A model generated the notes under the pieces. That model saw only the letters and a program-made list of their open reading frames with translations, was not told the origin of the DNA and searched no databases. 64,000 nucleotides of DNA from Photobacterium arenosum. Lineage in GTDB: Bacteria > Pseudomonadota > Gammaproteobacteria > Enterobacterales > Vibrionaceae. Below, piece after piece: positions 33,321 through 42,261 of the stretch. Where the stretch lies: the NCBI RefSeq assembly GCF_014841115.1, contig NZ_JACYTP010000015.1, forward strand, positions 1 to 64,000, given 5' to 3'. Numbering within the stretch: the first letter of the stretch is position 1; each line of letters starts with the position of its first letter. Both the position numbers and the translations under genes were made by a program.

Positions 33321-34664
33321 TTATTGCAGACCCAGCTTCTTCTCCAGATAGTGGATGTTAGCGCCACCGTGCTGGAAGTTCTCGTCTGCCATGATGTCTT
33401 TCTGCAGCGGAACATTGGTCTTGATGCCGTCGATGATCATTTCGTTGAGGGCGTTACGCATGCGCGAAATCGCCACGTCACGGTTTTCACCGTAGGCAAT
33501 CAGTTTGCCGATCATTGAATCGTAGTGCGGCGGAACCGTGTAGCCGCTGTAGATGTGGGATTCCCAACGGATACCCATACCACCTGGCGCATGGAAACGC
33601 TCGATCTTGCCCGGAGAAGGCAGGAAACGCACCGGATCTTCAGCATTGATACGGCACTCAATCGCGTGACCACGCAGGTGAATGTCGCTCTGGCTGAATG
33701 ACAGCGGCTGACCGGCAGCGATACGCAGCTGCTCTTTGATCAGATCAACGCCAGTGACCATTTCGGTAACTGGGTGTTCAACCTGGATACGGGTGTTCAT
33801 TTCAATGAAATAGAACTCGCCGTTTTCATACAGGAACTCGAACGTACCGGCACCGCGGTAGTTGATTTCGATACAGGCACGGGTACAGCGCTCACCGATG
33901 TATTTACGCATTTCTTCGGTGATGCCCGGTGCCGGTGCTTCTTCAACCACTTTCTGGTGACGGCGCTGCATGGAGCAGTCACGCTCGCCCAGATGGATAG
34001 CACCGCCCTGACCGTCAGCCAGCACCTGTACTTCGATGTGACGCGGGTTTTCCAGGAATTTTTCCATGTACACCATGTCGTTGCTGAACGCCGCTTTGGC
34101 TTCTGCACGTGTCATGGCGATCGACTGGATCAGATCCGCTTCTTTGCGTACCACACGCATACCACGGCCACCACCGCCACCGGAGGCTTTGATGATTACC
34201 GGATAACCGATACGCTTGGCGATAGACTTGTTTTTGGCTTCATCATCGCCCAGCGGGCCGTCAGAACCCGGCACACAAGGCACGCCCGCTTTTTTCATGG
34301 CGTTGATGGCTGACACTTTGTCACCCATCAGACGGATAGTGTCCGCTTTGGGGCCCACGAAGATGAAACCTGAACGTTCAACCTGCTCGGCAAAATCCGC
34401 GTTTTCAGACAGGAAGCCGTAACCCGGGTGGATGGCGACAGCCCCGGTCACTTCTGCCGCACTGATGATGCGGGGAATGTTAAGGTAGCTGTCTGTGCCT
34501 CGTGCCGGACCGATACAGATAGACTCATCTGCCAGAAGAACGTGTTTCAGATCGCGGTCAGCTGTGGAGTGCACAGCGACCGTTTTGATCCCCAGCTCTT
34601 TACAGGCACGCAGGATACGAAGGGCGATTTCGCCGCGGTTTGCTATGACTACTTTATCTAACAT
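33321..34664 (-). CDS. accC: Biotin carboxylase subunit of acetyl-CoA carboxylase
   Basis: AccC carboxylates biotin on AccB with ATP and bicarbonate, the first half of malonyl-CoA formation. The 447-residue enzyme has the biotin carboxylase N-domain ([20 protein letters not shown]), the glycine-rich ATP-grasp loop ([14 protein letters not shown], about 159-172) and the catalytic [16 protein letters not shown] (about 286-301). It lies 11 bp after accB. Confidence 0.98.
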   Translation of the reverse strand: MLDKVVIANRGEIALRILRACKELGIKTVAVHSTADRDLKHVLLADESICIGPARGTDSYLNIPRIISAAEVTGAVAIHPGYGFLSENADFAEQVERSGFIFVGPKADTIRLMGDKVSAINAMKKAGVPCVPGSDGPLGDDEAKNKSIAKRIGYPVIIKASGGGGGRGMRVVRKEADLIQSIAMTRAEAKAAFSNDMVYMEKFLENPRHIEVQVLADGQGGAIHLGERDCSMQRRHQKVVEEAPAPGITEEMRKYIGERCTRACIEINYRGAGTFEFLYENGEFYFIEMNTRIQVEHPVTEMVTGVDLIKEQLRIAAGQPLSFSQSDIHLRGHAIECRINAEDPVRFLPSPGKIERFHAPGGMGIRWESHIYSGYTVPPHYDSMIGKLIAYGENRDVAISRMRNALNEMIIDGIKTNVPLQKDIMADENFQHGGANIHYLEKKLGLQ

Positions 34665-34675
34665 ATGCGCCTCAG

Positions 34676-35134
34676 TTACTCGATGATAACCAGAGGTTGA
34701 TCGAATTCAATCGGATCACCGTTTTCGGCCAGGATAGCCACAACGGTACCGGCTTTATCGGCTTCGATCTGGTTCATCATCTTCATGGCTTCAACGATGC
34801 ACAGGGTATCGCCAACGTTTACGCTTTGACCGACTTCCACAAAGGATTTTGCTTCCGGGCTAGGCGCGCGGTAGAAAGTACCGACCATAGGAGACAGTAC
34901 CTGGTGGCCGGCAGGCGCAGCAGGAGCAGCTGGTGCCGCCGCTTCAGCAGGTGCGGCAACCGGTGCCGCAGGAGCGGCTGGTGCCGGCGCTGCGTACATT
35001 TGCGCAGGTGCAGCAACCGGTGCTGCTGTGGTACGGCTGATGCGTACCGATTCTTCACCTTCAGAGATTTCCAGCTCGGAGATGCCTGATTCTTCTACCA
35101 GTTCGATAAGTTTCTTGATCTTGCGAATATCCAT
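34676..35134 (-). CDS. accB: Biotin carboxyl carrier protein of acetyl-CoA carboxylase
   Basis: AccB carries biotin between AccC and the carboxyltransferase. The 152-residue product has an N-terminal domain ([20 protein letters not shown]), an Ala/Pro-rich flexible linker (about 35-75), and the C-terminal biotinyl domain with the biotinylated Lys in [15 protein letters not shown]. It sits between aroQ and accC, spaced 22 and 11 bp. Confidence 0.98.
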   Translation of the reverse strand: MDIRKIKKLIELVEESGISELEISEGEESVRISRTTAAPVAAPAQMYAAPAPAAPAAPVAAPAEAAAPAAPAAPAGHQVLSPMVGTFYRAPSPEAKSFVEVGQSVNVGDTLCIVEAMKMMNQIEADKAGTVVAILAENGDPIEFDQPLVIIE

Positions 35135-35156
35135 GTATCTTTACTCTTAATGTTGT

Positions 35157-35609
35157 TCATTGAGCGTTCTGAAGGCGGCGGACAGCTGCCTCCAGGGCGA
35201 ATTCATAACCATCCGGGCCCAGGCCGCAGATCACTCCGACTGCCTTGTCAGACAGGTAGGAATGGTGGCGGAAGGGCTCGCGGGCATGCACGTTTGACAA
35301 ATGTATTTCAATAAACGGGATAGCCACGCCCAACAGCGCATCGCGAATGGCGACGCTGGTATGGGTGTAGGCTGCCGGGTTGATGAGGATAAAATCCACG
35401 TTACCGTGCGCCTGGTGGATGGCCTCAATCAGTTCGTGTTCTGCATTGGACTGTAGGTGATCCAGTGTCACGCCCAGACTGGCGGCTTTGGCACTCAGGT
35501 TTGCTACAATCTGATCCAGTGTCTGCTGGCCATAGTGTCCCGGCTCGCGCAGGCCCAGCAAATTCAGATTGGGTCCATTAAGCAGTAAAATGCGGTAATT
35601 AGTCGACAT
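35157..35609 (-). CDS. aroQ: Type II 3-dehydroquinate dehydratase
   Basis: AroQ dehydrates 3-dehydroquinate to 3-dehydroshikimate in the shikimate pathway. The 150-residue dodecameric type II enzyme shows [21 protein letters not shown] with the catalytic Arg and Tyr (residues 17 and 25), [17 protein letters not shown], and [21 protein letters not shown] with the general-acid His. aroQ-accB-accC is a conserved gammaproteobacterial operon. Confidence 0.97.
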   Translation of the reverse strand: MSTNYRILLLNGPNLNLLGLREPGHYGQQTLDQIVANLSAKAASLGVTLDHLQSNAEHELIEAIHQAHGNVDFILINPAAYTHTSVAIRDALLGVAIPFIEIHLSNVHAREPFRHHSYLSDKAVGVICGLGPDGYEFALEAAVRRLQNAQ

Positions 35610-35720
35610 ATTCTGTTATCTATACCTGTTCTTGCTAATTCAAGCGACAAAGCACAAAAAAACTGTGACTTTGCTTCCTTTCATGCAAACCATCACGGCT
35701 GAAAACCTGTTAGTTGCTCA

Positions 35721-35726
35721 ATTATA
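35721..35726 (-). promoter_or_regulatory. -10 element of the aroQ-accB-accC promoter
   Basis: An exact TATAAT is read on the minus strand 112 bp before aroQ. No good -35 at 17 bp is evident. The surrounding gap 35610-36056 is non-coding on both strands as far as I can see; it contains AT-rich sequence and no further element that I can name. Confidence 0.5.
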
Positions 35727-36056
35727 GAGAATTCAGCGCAATTCGCAGCAAAATACTGGTCTAATCACCACTTTTTTGACCTTACAACTGTACGCAATTA
35801 GCGTAAGCAGCCGCCTGCAGCCCCCATTTTTCAGTAAGATAGCGGATCGATTAACCTCACTTACAAGATAAGCGGCCAATCACCTTGAATCTTAATCAGT
35901 TTTGCTGAAATTCACCGCACAATGCAGCAGGTTCAAACAATGATGCTGTGGCGGTGAATAAGACAAATCAGACAATGGGAGGTGGCCGGGAGTTCCTGCA
36001 ATACGGATCTGCTGTGTATTCGCGGGCACTGGAGCCAGTTGGGAGGACAAAGAAGA

Positions 36057-36076
36057 AAGCCGCCTGGCGGCGGCTT
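36057..36076 (-). terminator. Terminator after acs
   Basis: Perfect 8-bp arms AAGCCGCC and GGCGGCTT with loop TGGC, followed on the minus strand by a T-rich tract (TTCTTCTTTG). Confidence 0.82.
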
Positions 36077-36099
36077 GGATTGAATGCAGGTTTTGTCGG

Positions 36100-38049
36100 T
36101 TAGACGACTTTTTCTTTTTCGGCGATCAGTTTGTCGACCACACTGGGATCGGCCAGGGTGGAGGTATCCCCCAGCGAGCCGGTATCACCGGTGGCAATCT
36201 TACGCAGAATCCGGCGCATGATCTTGCCTGAACGGGTTTTCGGCAGAGCGTCAGTCCAGTGCAGGAAGTCCGGTGTGGCTATCGGGCCGATTTCCTTACG
36301 TACCCAGTCTTTGACTTCTTTATGCAGTTCAGCCGTTGGTATCACGCCGTCGTTCAGGGTGATATAGGCATAGATCGCCTGGCCTTTGATGTCGTGCGGT
36401 ACGCCGACGATAGCGGCTTCTGCAATCTTATCGAAGGCCACCAGCGCCGATTCAATTTCCGCTGTCCCCATGCGGTGACCTGAAATGTTCAGTACGTCAT
36501 CGACACGGCCGGTGATCCAGTAGTAACCGTCTTCATCGCGGCGGGCACCGTCACCGGTAAAATACATGCCTTTAAAGGTCGAGAAGTAAGTCTGTTCGAA
36601 GCGCTCATGGTCACCCCACAGTGTACGCATCTGACCCGGCCAGCTGTCCAGCATCACCAGGTTGCCTTCAGTTGCACCAGGGAGAATGTTGCCCATGTTA
36701 TCGACCAGAGCCGGCTGAACGCCAAAGAACGGACGGGTGGCCGAGCCGGGTTTCAGCGCGGTCGCGCCAGGCAGCGGGGTGATCAGGATGCCGCCGGTTT
36801 CGGTTTGCCACCAGGTATCGACAATAGGGCAGCGGCTGTCACCGATAGTGCGGTGATACCATTCCCAGGCTTCCGGGTTAATCGGCTCGCCGACAGAACC
36901 CATGATACGCAGTGATGAACGCTGGGTACCGGCAATGGCCTCATCGCCTTTGGCCATCAGGGCGCGAATGGCGGTCGGGGCGGTATACAGAATGTTGACC
37001 TGATGCTTGTCGACCACTTCGCTCATGCGGGCGGTGGACGGATAATTAGGAACGCCTTCAAACAGCAGGGTGGTGGCACCGTTTGCCAGTGGCCCGTACA
37101 CCAGGTAGCTGTGGCCCGTGATCCAGCCTACATCGGCGGTACACCAGTACACTTCACCTTCCTGATAGTCGAAGACGTATTTAAAGGTCATGGTCGCGTA
37201 CACCAGATAGCCGCCTGTGGTGTGCAGCACGCCTTTCGGCTTACCGGTCGAACCCGAGGTATAGAGGATAAACAGCGGATCTTCGGCGTTCATAGGTTCC
37301 GGGTCGCAATGATCCGGCACGGCTGCGGTTGCGTCATGCCACCAGACGTCACGTTGATTGTCCCACTCTACCGGATTGCCGGTACGCTGGAACACCACCA
37401 CTTTCTCGATGCTGGTGACCTCAGGATGTTTCAGGGCATCGTCGACGTTTTTCTTCAGTGGTACAGCACGGCCGCCGCGGACACCTTCATCGGCAGTCAC
37501 AACGACTTTGGCTTTTGAATCTATGATACGGCCCGCGAGTGCTTCCGGTGAGAAGCCACCGAATACGATAGTGTGTACCGCACCGACGCGGGTACAGGCC
37601 AGCATGGCCACCGCGGCTTCAGCAACCATAGGCATGTAAAGGCAAACCACGTCGCCTTTTTTGACCCCTTGTGCTTTAAGGGCGTTGGCGAACTGGCAGA
37701 CCTGCTGGTGCAGTTGGTTATAAGTCAGGGTAGCGTCATCGGCCGGGTCGTCGCCTTCCCAGATGATGGCAGGCTGATCGCCGCGGGTTGCCAGGTGACG
37801 GTCGAGACAGTTGGCGGAGACGTTCAGTGTGCCGTCTTCAAACCATTTGATATTGACATGGCCGGTATCGAAAGAGGTTTGTTTAATTTTGTTGTACGGG
37901 GTGATCCAGTCAACAATCTTACCATGCTCACGCCAGAAGGCTTCCGGGTCGCTGACAGATTGCTGGTACATGTCGCTGTATTGCTCTTCCGTGATATGAG
38001 CCCGCTCAGCAATCTGCTGGTTGACAGGGTAAACATGAACCTCACTCAT
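36100..38049 (-). CDS. acs: Acetyl-CoA synthetase
   Basis: Acs activates acetate to acetyl-CoA through acetyl-AMP, the high-affinity acetate assimilation route. The 649-residue enzyme has the AMP-binding motif [15 protein letters not shown] (about residues 263-277), the WWQTETGG motif (about 413-420) and the C-terminal [13 protein letters not shown] with the Lys that is acetylated to switch activity off. Initiation at 38049 follows AAGGAGAATGAG. In Vibrio the CrbS-CrbR pair, both present here, switches acs on. Confidence 0.98.
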   Translation of the reverse strand: MSEVHVYPVNQQIAERAHITEEQYSDMYQQSVSDPEAFWREHGKIVDWITPYNKIKQTSFDTGHVNIKWFEDGTLNVSANCLDRHLATRGDQPAIIWEGDDPADDATLTYNQLHQQVCQFANALKAQGVKKGDVVCLYMPMVAEAAVAMLACTRVGAVHTIVFGGFSPEALAGRIIDSKAKVVVTADEGVRGGRAVPLKKNVDDALKHPEVTSIEKVVVFQRTGNPVEWDNQRDVWWHDATAAVPDHCDPEPMNAEDPLFILYTSGSTGKPKGVLHTTGGYLVYATMTFKYVFDYQEGEVYWCTADVGWITGHSYLVYGPLANGATTLLFEGVPNYPSTARMSEVVDKHQVNILYTAPTAIRALMAKGDEAIAGTQRSSLRIMGSVGEPINPEAWEWYHRTIGDSRCPIVDTWWQTETGGILITPLPGATALKPGSATRPFFGVQPALVDNMGNILPGATEGNLVMLDSWPGQMRTLWGDHERFEQTYFSTFKGMYFTGDGARRDEDGYYWITGRVDDVLNISGHRMGTAEIESALVAFDKIAEAAIVGVPHDIKGQAIYAYITLNDGVIPTAELHKEVKDWVRKEIGPIATPDFLHWTDALPKTRSGKIMRRILRKIATGDTGSLGDTSTLADPSVVDKLIAEKEKVV

Positions 38050-38101
38050 CTCATTCTCCTTGTGTTTCCGTCTTCGTCCTGCGCGGACCGGATCATTGAT
38101 C

Positions 38102-38107
38102 ATTATA
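38102..38107 (-). promoter_or_regulatory. -10 element of the acs promoter
   Basis: TATAAT read on the minus strand, 53 bp before acs. The -35 region at 17 bp is poor, as expected for an activator-dependent promoter. The rest of 38108-38248 is non-coding. Confidence 0.45.
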
Positions 38108-38248
38108 GTTGTGTTAACTTGAGCCAGATTCGGAACAGGCTCAATTAGACTTTAGGATGAGTGTGCGCTGTCATGGCTTTTTCTGTGTATTTGCATTGGC
38201 TTACATTATTTTCCGCCAGGCTGGTTGGAGGAGTGGCGAGCAAAAAAC

Positions 38249-38875
38249 TCACAAGGGCGAGGTCAGAGCGGGCAGATCCCCGTGCTTGAGCCGGACATAG
38301 ATCAGGGCGGCGGTAATACTGTCCTGCAAGGCATCGTGCCGCTCGGGGTGCGGTAGTCCCAAATGACGGCTGATGGCTTCAAGGCTCAGATCGTAACAGG
38401 TATTGGGCAACTGGCGCTCAAGCTGCTCATGGTACAGGTGGCTGACTTCTACCAGTTTATTGGGCAGGGCAAAGCCGAACAGACGCTTGAAATAGCGGTC
38501 GAGAATCGCCTTGTCATAACGGATGTGATAGCCGACCAGGGGCCGGTTGCCGATGAACTCAAGCAGCAGTGTCAGGGCCTCTCTGGGCGCCAGGCCGTGA
38601 CTGAGATCCTGATGGCGCATCTTGTGGATGGTGACCGAGGCCGCACTCAGGCTATCGGGTGGACTCAGGGTCAGATACAGTGACTCACTGGTCAGAATCC
38701 GATTAGCTTTGATGCGGGTGGCCGCGATAGTCACCAGCTCCGCGCTGGCGGGATCCAGGCTGGTGGTTTCACAGTCAACCGACACCAGCTCATCGCCGCT
38801 ATAGCGCTGAAACAGGGCGTGTATCGGGTGATGGCGGAATTTGTACTGATACCACCAACGACGCAGAATATTCAT
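38249..38875 (-). CDS. DnaQ-like 3'-5' exonuclease (DEDDh)
   Basis: The 208-residue product has the three exonuclease motifs: SVDCETTSLD (about residues 32-41, Asp and Glu), HIRYDKAILDRYF (second Asp), and ERHDALQDSITAA with the His-x4-Asp of the DEDDh type. It resembles the proofreading domain of DNA polymerase III but stands alone. In Vibrio a gene of this kind accompanies the acs/DUF294 locus. It ends 200 bp before acs and starts 22 bp after the DUF294 gene, suggesting co-transcription with the latter. Substrate is unknown. Confidence 0.85.
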   Translation of the reverse strand: MNILRRWWYQYKFRHHPIHALFQRYSGDELVSVDCETTSLDPASAELVTIAATRIKANRILTSESLYLTLSPPDSLSAASVTIHKMRHQDLSHGLAPREALTLLLEFIGNRPLVGYHIRYDKAILDRYFKRLFGFALPNKLVEVSHLYHEQLERQLPNTCYDLSLEAISRHLGLPHPERHDALQDSITAALIYVRLKHGDLPALTSPL

Positions 38876-38897
38876 TTCATCTCACCATTCCTTAGTA

Positions 38898-40727
38898 TCA
38901 GTCTCTGAGCTGGTAGTGATAGCCGAGCCATTCTTTAAATTTTTTCACCACATGCAGGCTGTGTCGCAAGAGATCACGTTCCGCCCGGCTGAGTGTGGCT
39001 AGATCCAGCAGATGATGCTGTCCGGCTGAGGCCGAGCCCGGTGGCAGGCTGAGCTGCTGGCGCAGCCTGAGACGGATGAAAAGTTTCAGTGCTTCGCTCA
39101 GATTGGACGCCGTACTCGGCTCCAGCACCTGGCGCTGTTCCAGCACGGCCAGGCGGCGAAAGGTGTTGGTGTCTGTCACGTCGTGTTCGAGTGCCAGGGT
39201 TCTGATGCCGTGAACAATCGGGAAAATACCGCCACGTTTGATGTCCGGTCCGCTTTTACCGCGCTTGATCTGGCCGAACAGGGTCAGGGGGACGCTGAAC
39301 TTGAGCGCCGGGCGGGCAAAGGTTGCCAGCAGTAATTCCTGACTGCTGAGTCTTTGATGCAGGCGGTTTTTGACCGGTGCCAGCAGTTGCCTGTTACCGG
39401 CAACGGCCTGAGCATCCGCCAGGATCGCCAGCGTCATCATGGCGGCTTCATCCCCTTTATCGCAGCATGTTTGCAGGGTGTGTTGCCAGCCGGAGACACT
39501 CTGGACCCAGTCAGGATTATTGACCATGACTTTTCCGGGGCAGGGCGGGTAGCCGAGCTGACACAGGGTGTCGCTCAGTTGCGCCATTACAGTCCGGCAC
39601 TCGGGCCAGTCGACGCCATCAGCGAGGATCAGGGCGTTATCCTGATCGGTTTTCAGAATTTGCTCACCGCGGCCTTCTGAGCCCAGCACCAACAGGCAAC
39701 AGAGCGGCTGCCATTGCTCAGGCACCACCAGCTGAAACGCTTTTTCAATAATCTGTTCATTAATACTGGCAATCAGTTCCATCAAAAACCGGGTATGAAT
39801 GCCGTTGTTGAACAGTGTCTCTACCAGGGCCTGCTGGCTGGCTGCTGCCAGTGCCAGTTCCTCTATGCGGGTGGCGCGGGCAATACGCAGCGCCAGTACA
39901 TGGGAATGGGTGGAAAACAGGCTCAGTACCTGAGTCATATCCAGCATACCGGCGATATCATTGCCCTGTGTGACCAGCACGCGTTTGACCTTGTGCCGGG
40001 TCATGGTAATCATGGCCTTGAACAGATATGCACCCAGTTCAATGCTGATCACCGGTGAGGAAGCTATCTGGCCGACCGCTGTGTCGGCAGTCCGATTATC
40101 CAGCATCACGGCGTGCAGCAGATCGGTGCGGGTGACAATGCCAAACCTGTGTTCGGCCTGCTCAGTCGTGTCATCCACTAGGGTAAAAGCCGCGTCACAG
40201 TTGCGCTGGCGCATGTGTTCGGTGGCAGTACGCAGATCTGTGCCGGCTGGCAGGATCAGACAGGGCTGAATGTTGTCCTGGCGGACACGGGTCAGAATAA
40301 ATTCTGCCAGATTCTGTTGCTGATGGGCCTGTTCAAGCAGTTGCTGGCGGGTGGCCAGATCGCTGTTGAAATAAGCCGCAAATGCCGGATTCTGCTGGCA
40401 CAGCGCGGTAAAATGGGCCTGAGGGAGCAGGTAGCACAGCGTATCTTCTGTGGCCCGGTACTGATGGCGGCTGTGGCCGCTGAACTGGGCACGCACATCA
40501 AAAAGGTCATCTGTGGTGTAGTGGGCATAGTGCTCTTGCCGGTCAGCCGAGGTTTCTTCCACGCTGCCTTTGATTATGATGTGCAGCGACTGGCAGGGAT
40601 CGCCGGCCCGGATGATTACCCCACCGCTGCGAAAATATGCCACATCCAGCGCTTTGAGCAGTGCGTCCTGCTGGCTGCCATCCAGCCGGTCAAAAGGGAT
40701 CAGTGACGTATTAAAGGTATCCGGCAT
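38898..40727 (-). CDS. cNMP-binding/CBS/DUF294 nucleotidyltransferase-like protein
   Basis: The 609-residue soluble protein has three parts: a cyclic-nucleotide-binding fold (about residues 12-125), a CBS pair (about 150-270) and a nucleotidyltransferase-like DUF294 domain with LGSEGRGEQILKTDQDNAL (about 350-368), followed by a DUF294-C helical domain. The Gly-Ser and the Asp-x-Asp of active nucleotidyltransferases are kept, so enzymatic activity is possible. Proteins of this layout are encoded next to acetate permeases and acs in many proteobacteria and are thought to regulate them; the reaction is not known to me. Confidence 0.85.
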   Translation of the reverse strand: MPDTFNTSLIPFDRLDGSQQDALLKALDVAYFRSGGVIIRAGDPCQSLHIIIKGSVEETSADRQEHYAHYTTDDLFDVRAQFSGHSRHQYRATEDTLCYLLPQAHFTALCQQNPAFAAYFNSDLATRQQLLEQAHQQQNLAEFILTRVRQDNIQPCLILPAGTDLRTATEHMRQRNCDAAFTLVDDTTEQAEHRFGIVTRTDLLHAVMLDNRTADTAVGQIASSPVISIELGAYLFKAMITMTRHKVKRVLVTQGNDIAGMLDMTQVLSLFSTHSHVLALRIARATRIEELALAAASQQALVETLFNNGIHTRFLMELIASINEQIIEKAFQLVVPEQWQPLCCLLVLGSEGRGEQILKTDQDNALILADGVDWPECRTVMAQLSDTLCQLGYPPCPGKVMVNNPDWVQSVSGWQHTLQTCCDKGDEAAMMTLAILADAQAVAGNRQLLAPVKNRLHQRLSSQELLLATFARPALKFSVPLTLFGQIKRGKSGPDIKRGGIFPIVHGIRTLALEHDVTDTNTFRRLAVLEQRQVLEPSTASNLSEALKLFIRLRLRQQLSLPPGSASAGQHHLLDLATLSRAERDLLRHSLHVVKKFKEWLGYHYQLRD

Positions 40728-40973
40728 TACTCTCTCACTTTGTGGTGCTAGCGCGGGTGTGCACAGTGGTGATGGTGACTCCTCTGCTAAGCAGTGTCGC
40801 CCAGTGCCCGCTTTTGCTCCAGCCGACTTTAGTCTAGGGGACGACCAAACCGCTGTTGTGCGGTTAAAGGCGGGATAATGTACGGCTTCAGGGCCAATAA
40901 CGTTGCTGCCGCCTTTCCTGCCATGTGCTGGACAGGCATAATGGCGACCATTTTCATGCAGCAGGGTTTTGGG

Positions 40974-42146
40974 ATGTTAAGAAGTAGCCCGTTTGGCTGG
41001 ACAGCGCAGTATATGTTCGGCTTTTACTTTAACTATGGCGTGTATCTGCCGTTTTGGGCCGTCTGGCTGAATTCTCTGGGCATACCAGCCGGTGATATCG
41101 GCGTGTTGCTGGGCCTGGGCCTGGGGGTGCGCTGCTTTGCCAATATGGTGCTGACGCCCAGGGTGCACCAGGTGGAGCATCTGTTGCCGGCGTTGCGCTG
41201 GCTGGCGGTACTCAGTTTGATCTGCTGCGTGTCATTTGTGATGGTCAGCGGCAATTTGATCGCACTGACAGCCGTGATTGTGCTGTTTAATATTCTCGTC
41301 GGGCCGGTGATCCCGCTGACAGACAGTTTGGCTAATTATTACGCCAAACACGGGCATTTAGACTATGGTCGAACCCGGCTGTGGGGATCGATCGCTTTTA
41401 TTGTCGGTTCGACCATAGCCGGTATGGCGGCTGCCGAGTTTGGCGCGGCGGTGATCCCCTGGGTGGCGGTTGGCGGGCTGGCTGCCGCCCTGTTATTGTC
41501 GTTGCGCCAACCAACTGTGTTGCCAAGCGAAGCCACCACAGTACGTCAGCCCCGGCCTCCGTTACTGGGGATTCTGCGCGATAAACGGGTGATGCGTTTT
41601 CTGATCATTGTGGCCCTGCTGCAGGGAAGCCACGCCGCGTATTACAGCTTCAGCGCCATGTACTGGAAAACGATCGGTTACAGCGAAGCGGTGAGTGGTT
41701 ATTTGTGGAGTTTCAGTGTGATCGCTGAGGTTGCGGTGTTTGCACTCAGCAAGCGGTTGTTTGCCGGCTGGAGTGTGGCAGCCATGTTCCGGCTGGCGGC
41801 GGCGGGTGTCTTGTTGCGCTGGGGACTGACCGCGACCATGACAGAACTGCCGATGCTGGTGCTGACGCAGGCGCTGCATGGGGTGACCTTTGCGGCGGCG
41901 CATCTGGCGGCGATTCGTTATATCCAGCATGCGCAAAGCCACCAGATGGTTGCCCTACAGGCGCTGTACAATGCCTTGCCGCTGGGCGCGGTAATGGCGG
42001 CGCTGACCACCCTGAGCGGCTGGGGATACGGCTGGTGGGGAGCCGATGTGTTCTGGCTGATGGCCGTGATGGGGCTGCCGGTATTGCTGATGAAAATTGA
42101 TGAGTCGCCTCAGGCGGAACGGGCAGCGGCGCGCGAAGTGCATTAA
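40974..42146 (+). CDS. Major facilitator permease, HcaT-like
   Basis: The product (390 residues from the chosen start) has 12 predicted helices and the PPP/HcaT family signatures FNYGVYLPFWAVWLNSLG near the N-terminus and RTRLWGSIAFIVGS near residue 133. Family members import aromatic or nucleoside substrates with protons, but the substrate here is unknown. An in-frame ATG at 40941 with a better ribosome site is a real alternative start. Divergent from the DUF294 gene and 115 bp before crbS, it interrupts the acetate locus. Confidence 0.8.
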   Translation: MLRSSPFGWTAQYMFGFYFNYGVYLPFWAVWLNSLGIPAGDIGVLLGLGLGVRCFANMVLTPRVHQVEHLLPALRWLAVLSLICCVSFVMVSGNLIALTAVIVLFNILVGPVIPLTDSLANYYAKHGHLDYGRTRLWGSIAFIVGSTIAGMAAAEFGAAVIPWVAVGGLAAALLLSLRQPTVLPSEATTVRQPRPPLLGILRDKRVMRFLIIVALLQGSHAAYYSFSAMYWKTIGYSEAVSGYLWSFSVIAEVAVFALSKRLFAGWSVAAMFRLAAAGVLLRWGLTATMTELPMLVLTQALHGVTFAAAHLAAIRYIQHAQSHQMVALQALYNALPLGAVMAALTTLSGWGYGWWGADVFWLMAVMGLPVLLMKIDESPQAERAAAREVH

Positions 42147-42187
42147 GTCATACAGCCTGGCCGGTGAGATGTGACCTGCCGGACGGA

Positions 42188-42233
42188 TACTCACCCGAGA
42201 GTGAGGTACACTCGGCCCCAGGCACGGGGCCGA
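42188..42233 (+). other. Two tandem hairpins in the crbS leader
   Basis: First arms CTCAC and GTGAG (about 42190-42206), then perfect 8-bp arms TCGGCCCC and GGGGCCGA (42212-42219, 42226-42233) with loop AGGCAC. No T run follows. They end 28 bp before the crbS start and may end the upstream permease message or tune crbS translation. Confidence 0.5.
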
Positions 42234-42261
42234 ATCAGGGAACATTTTTCAGGGAGATCCT

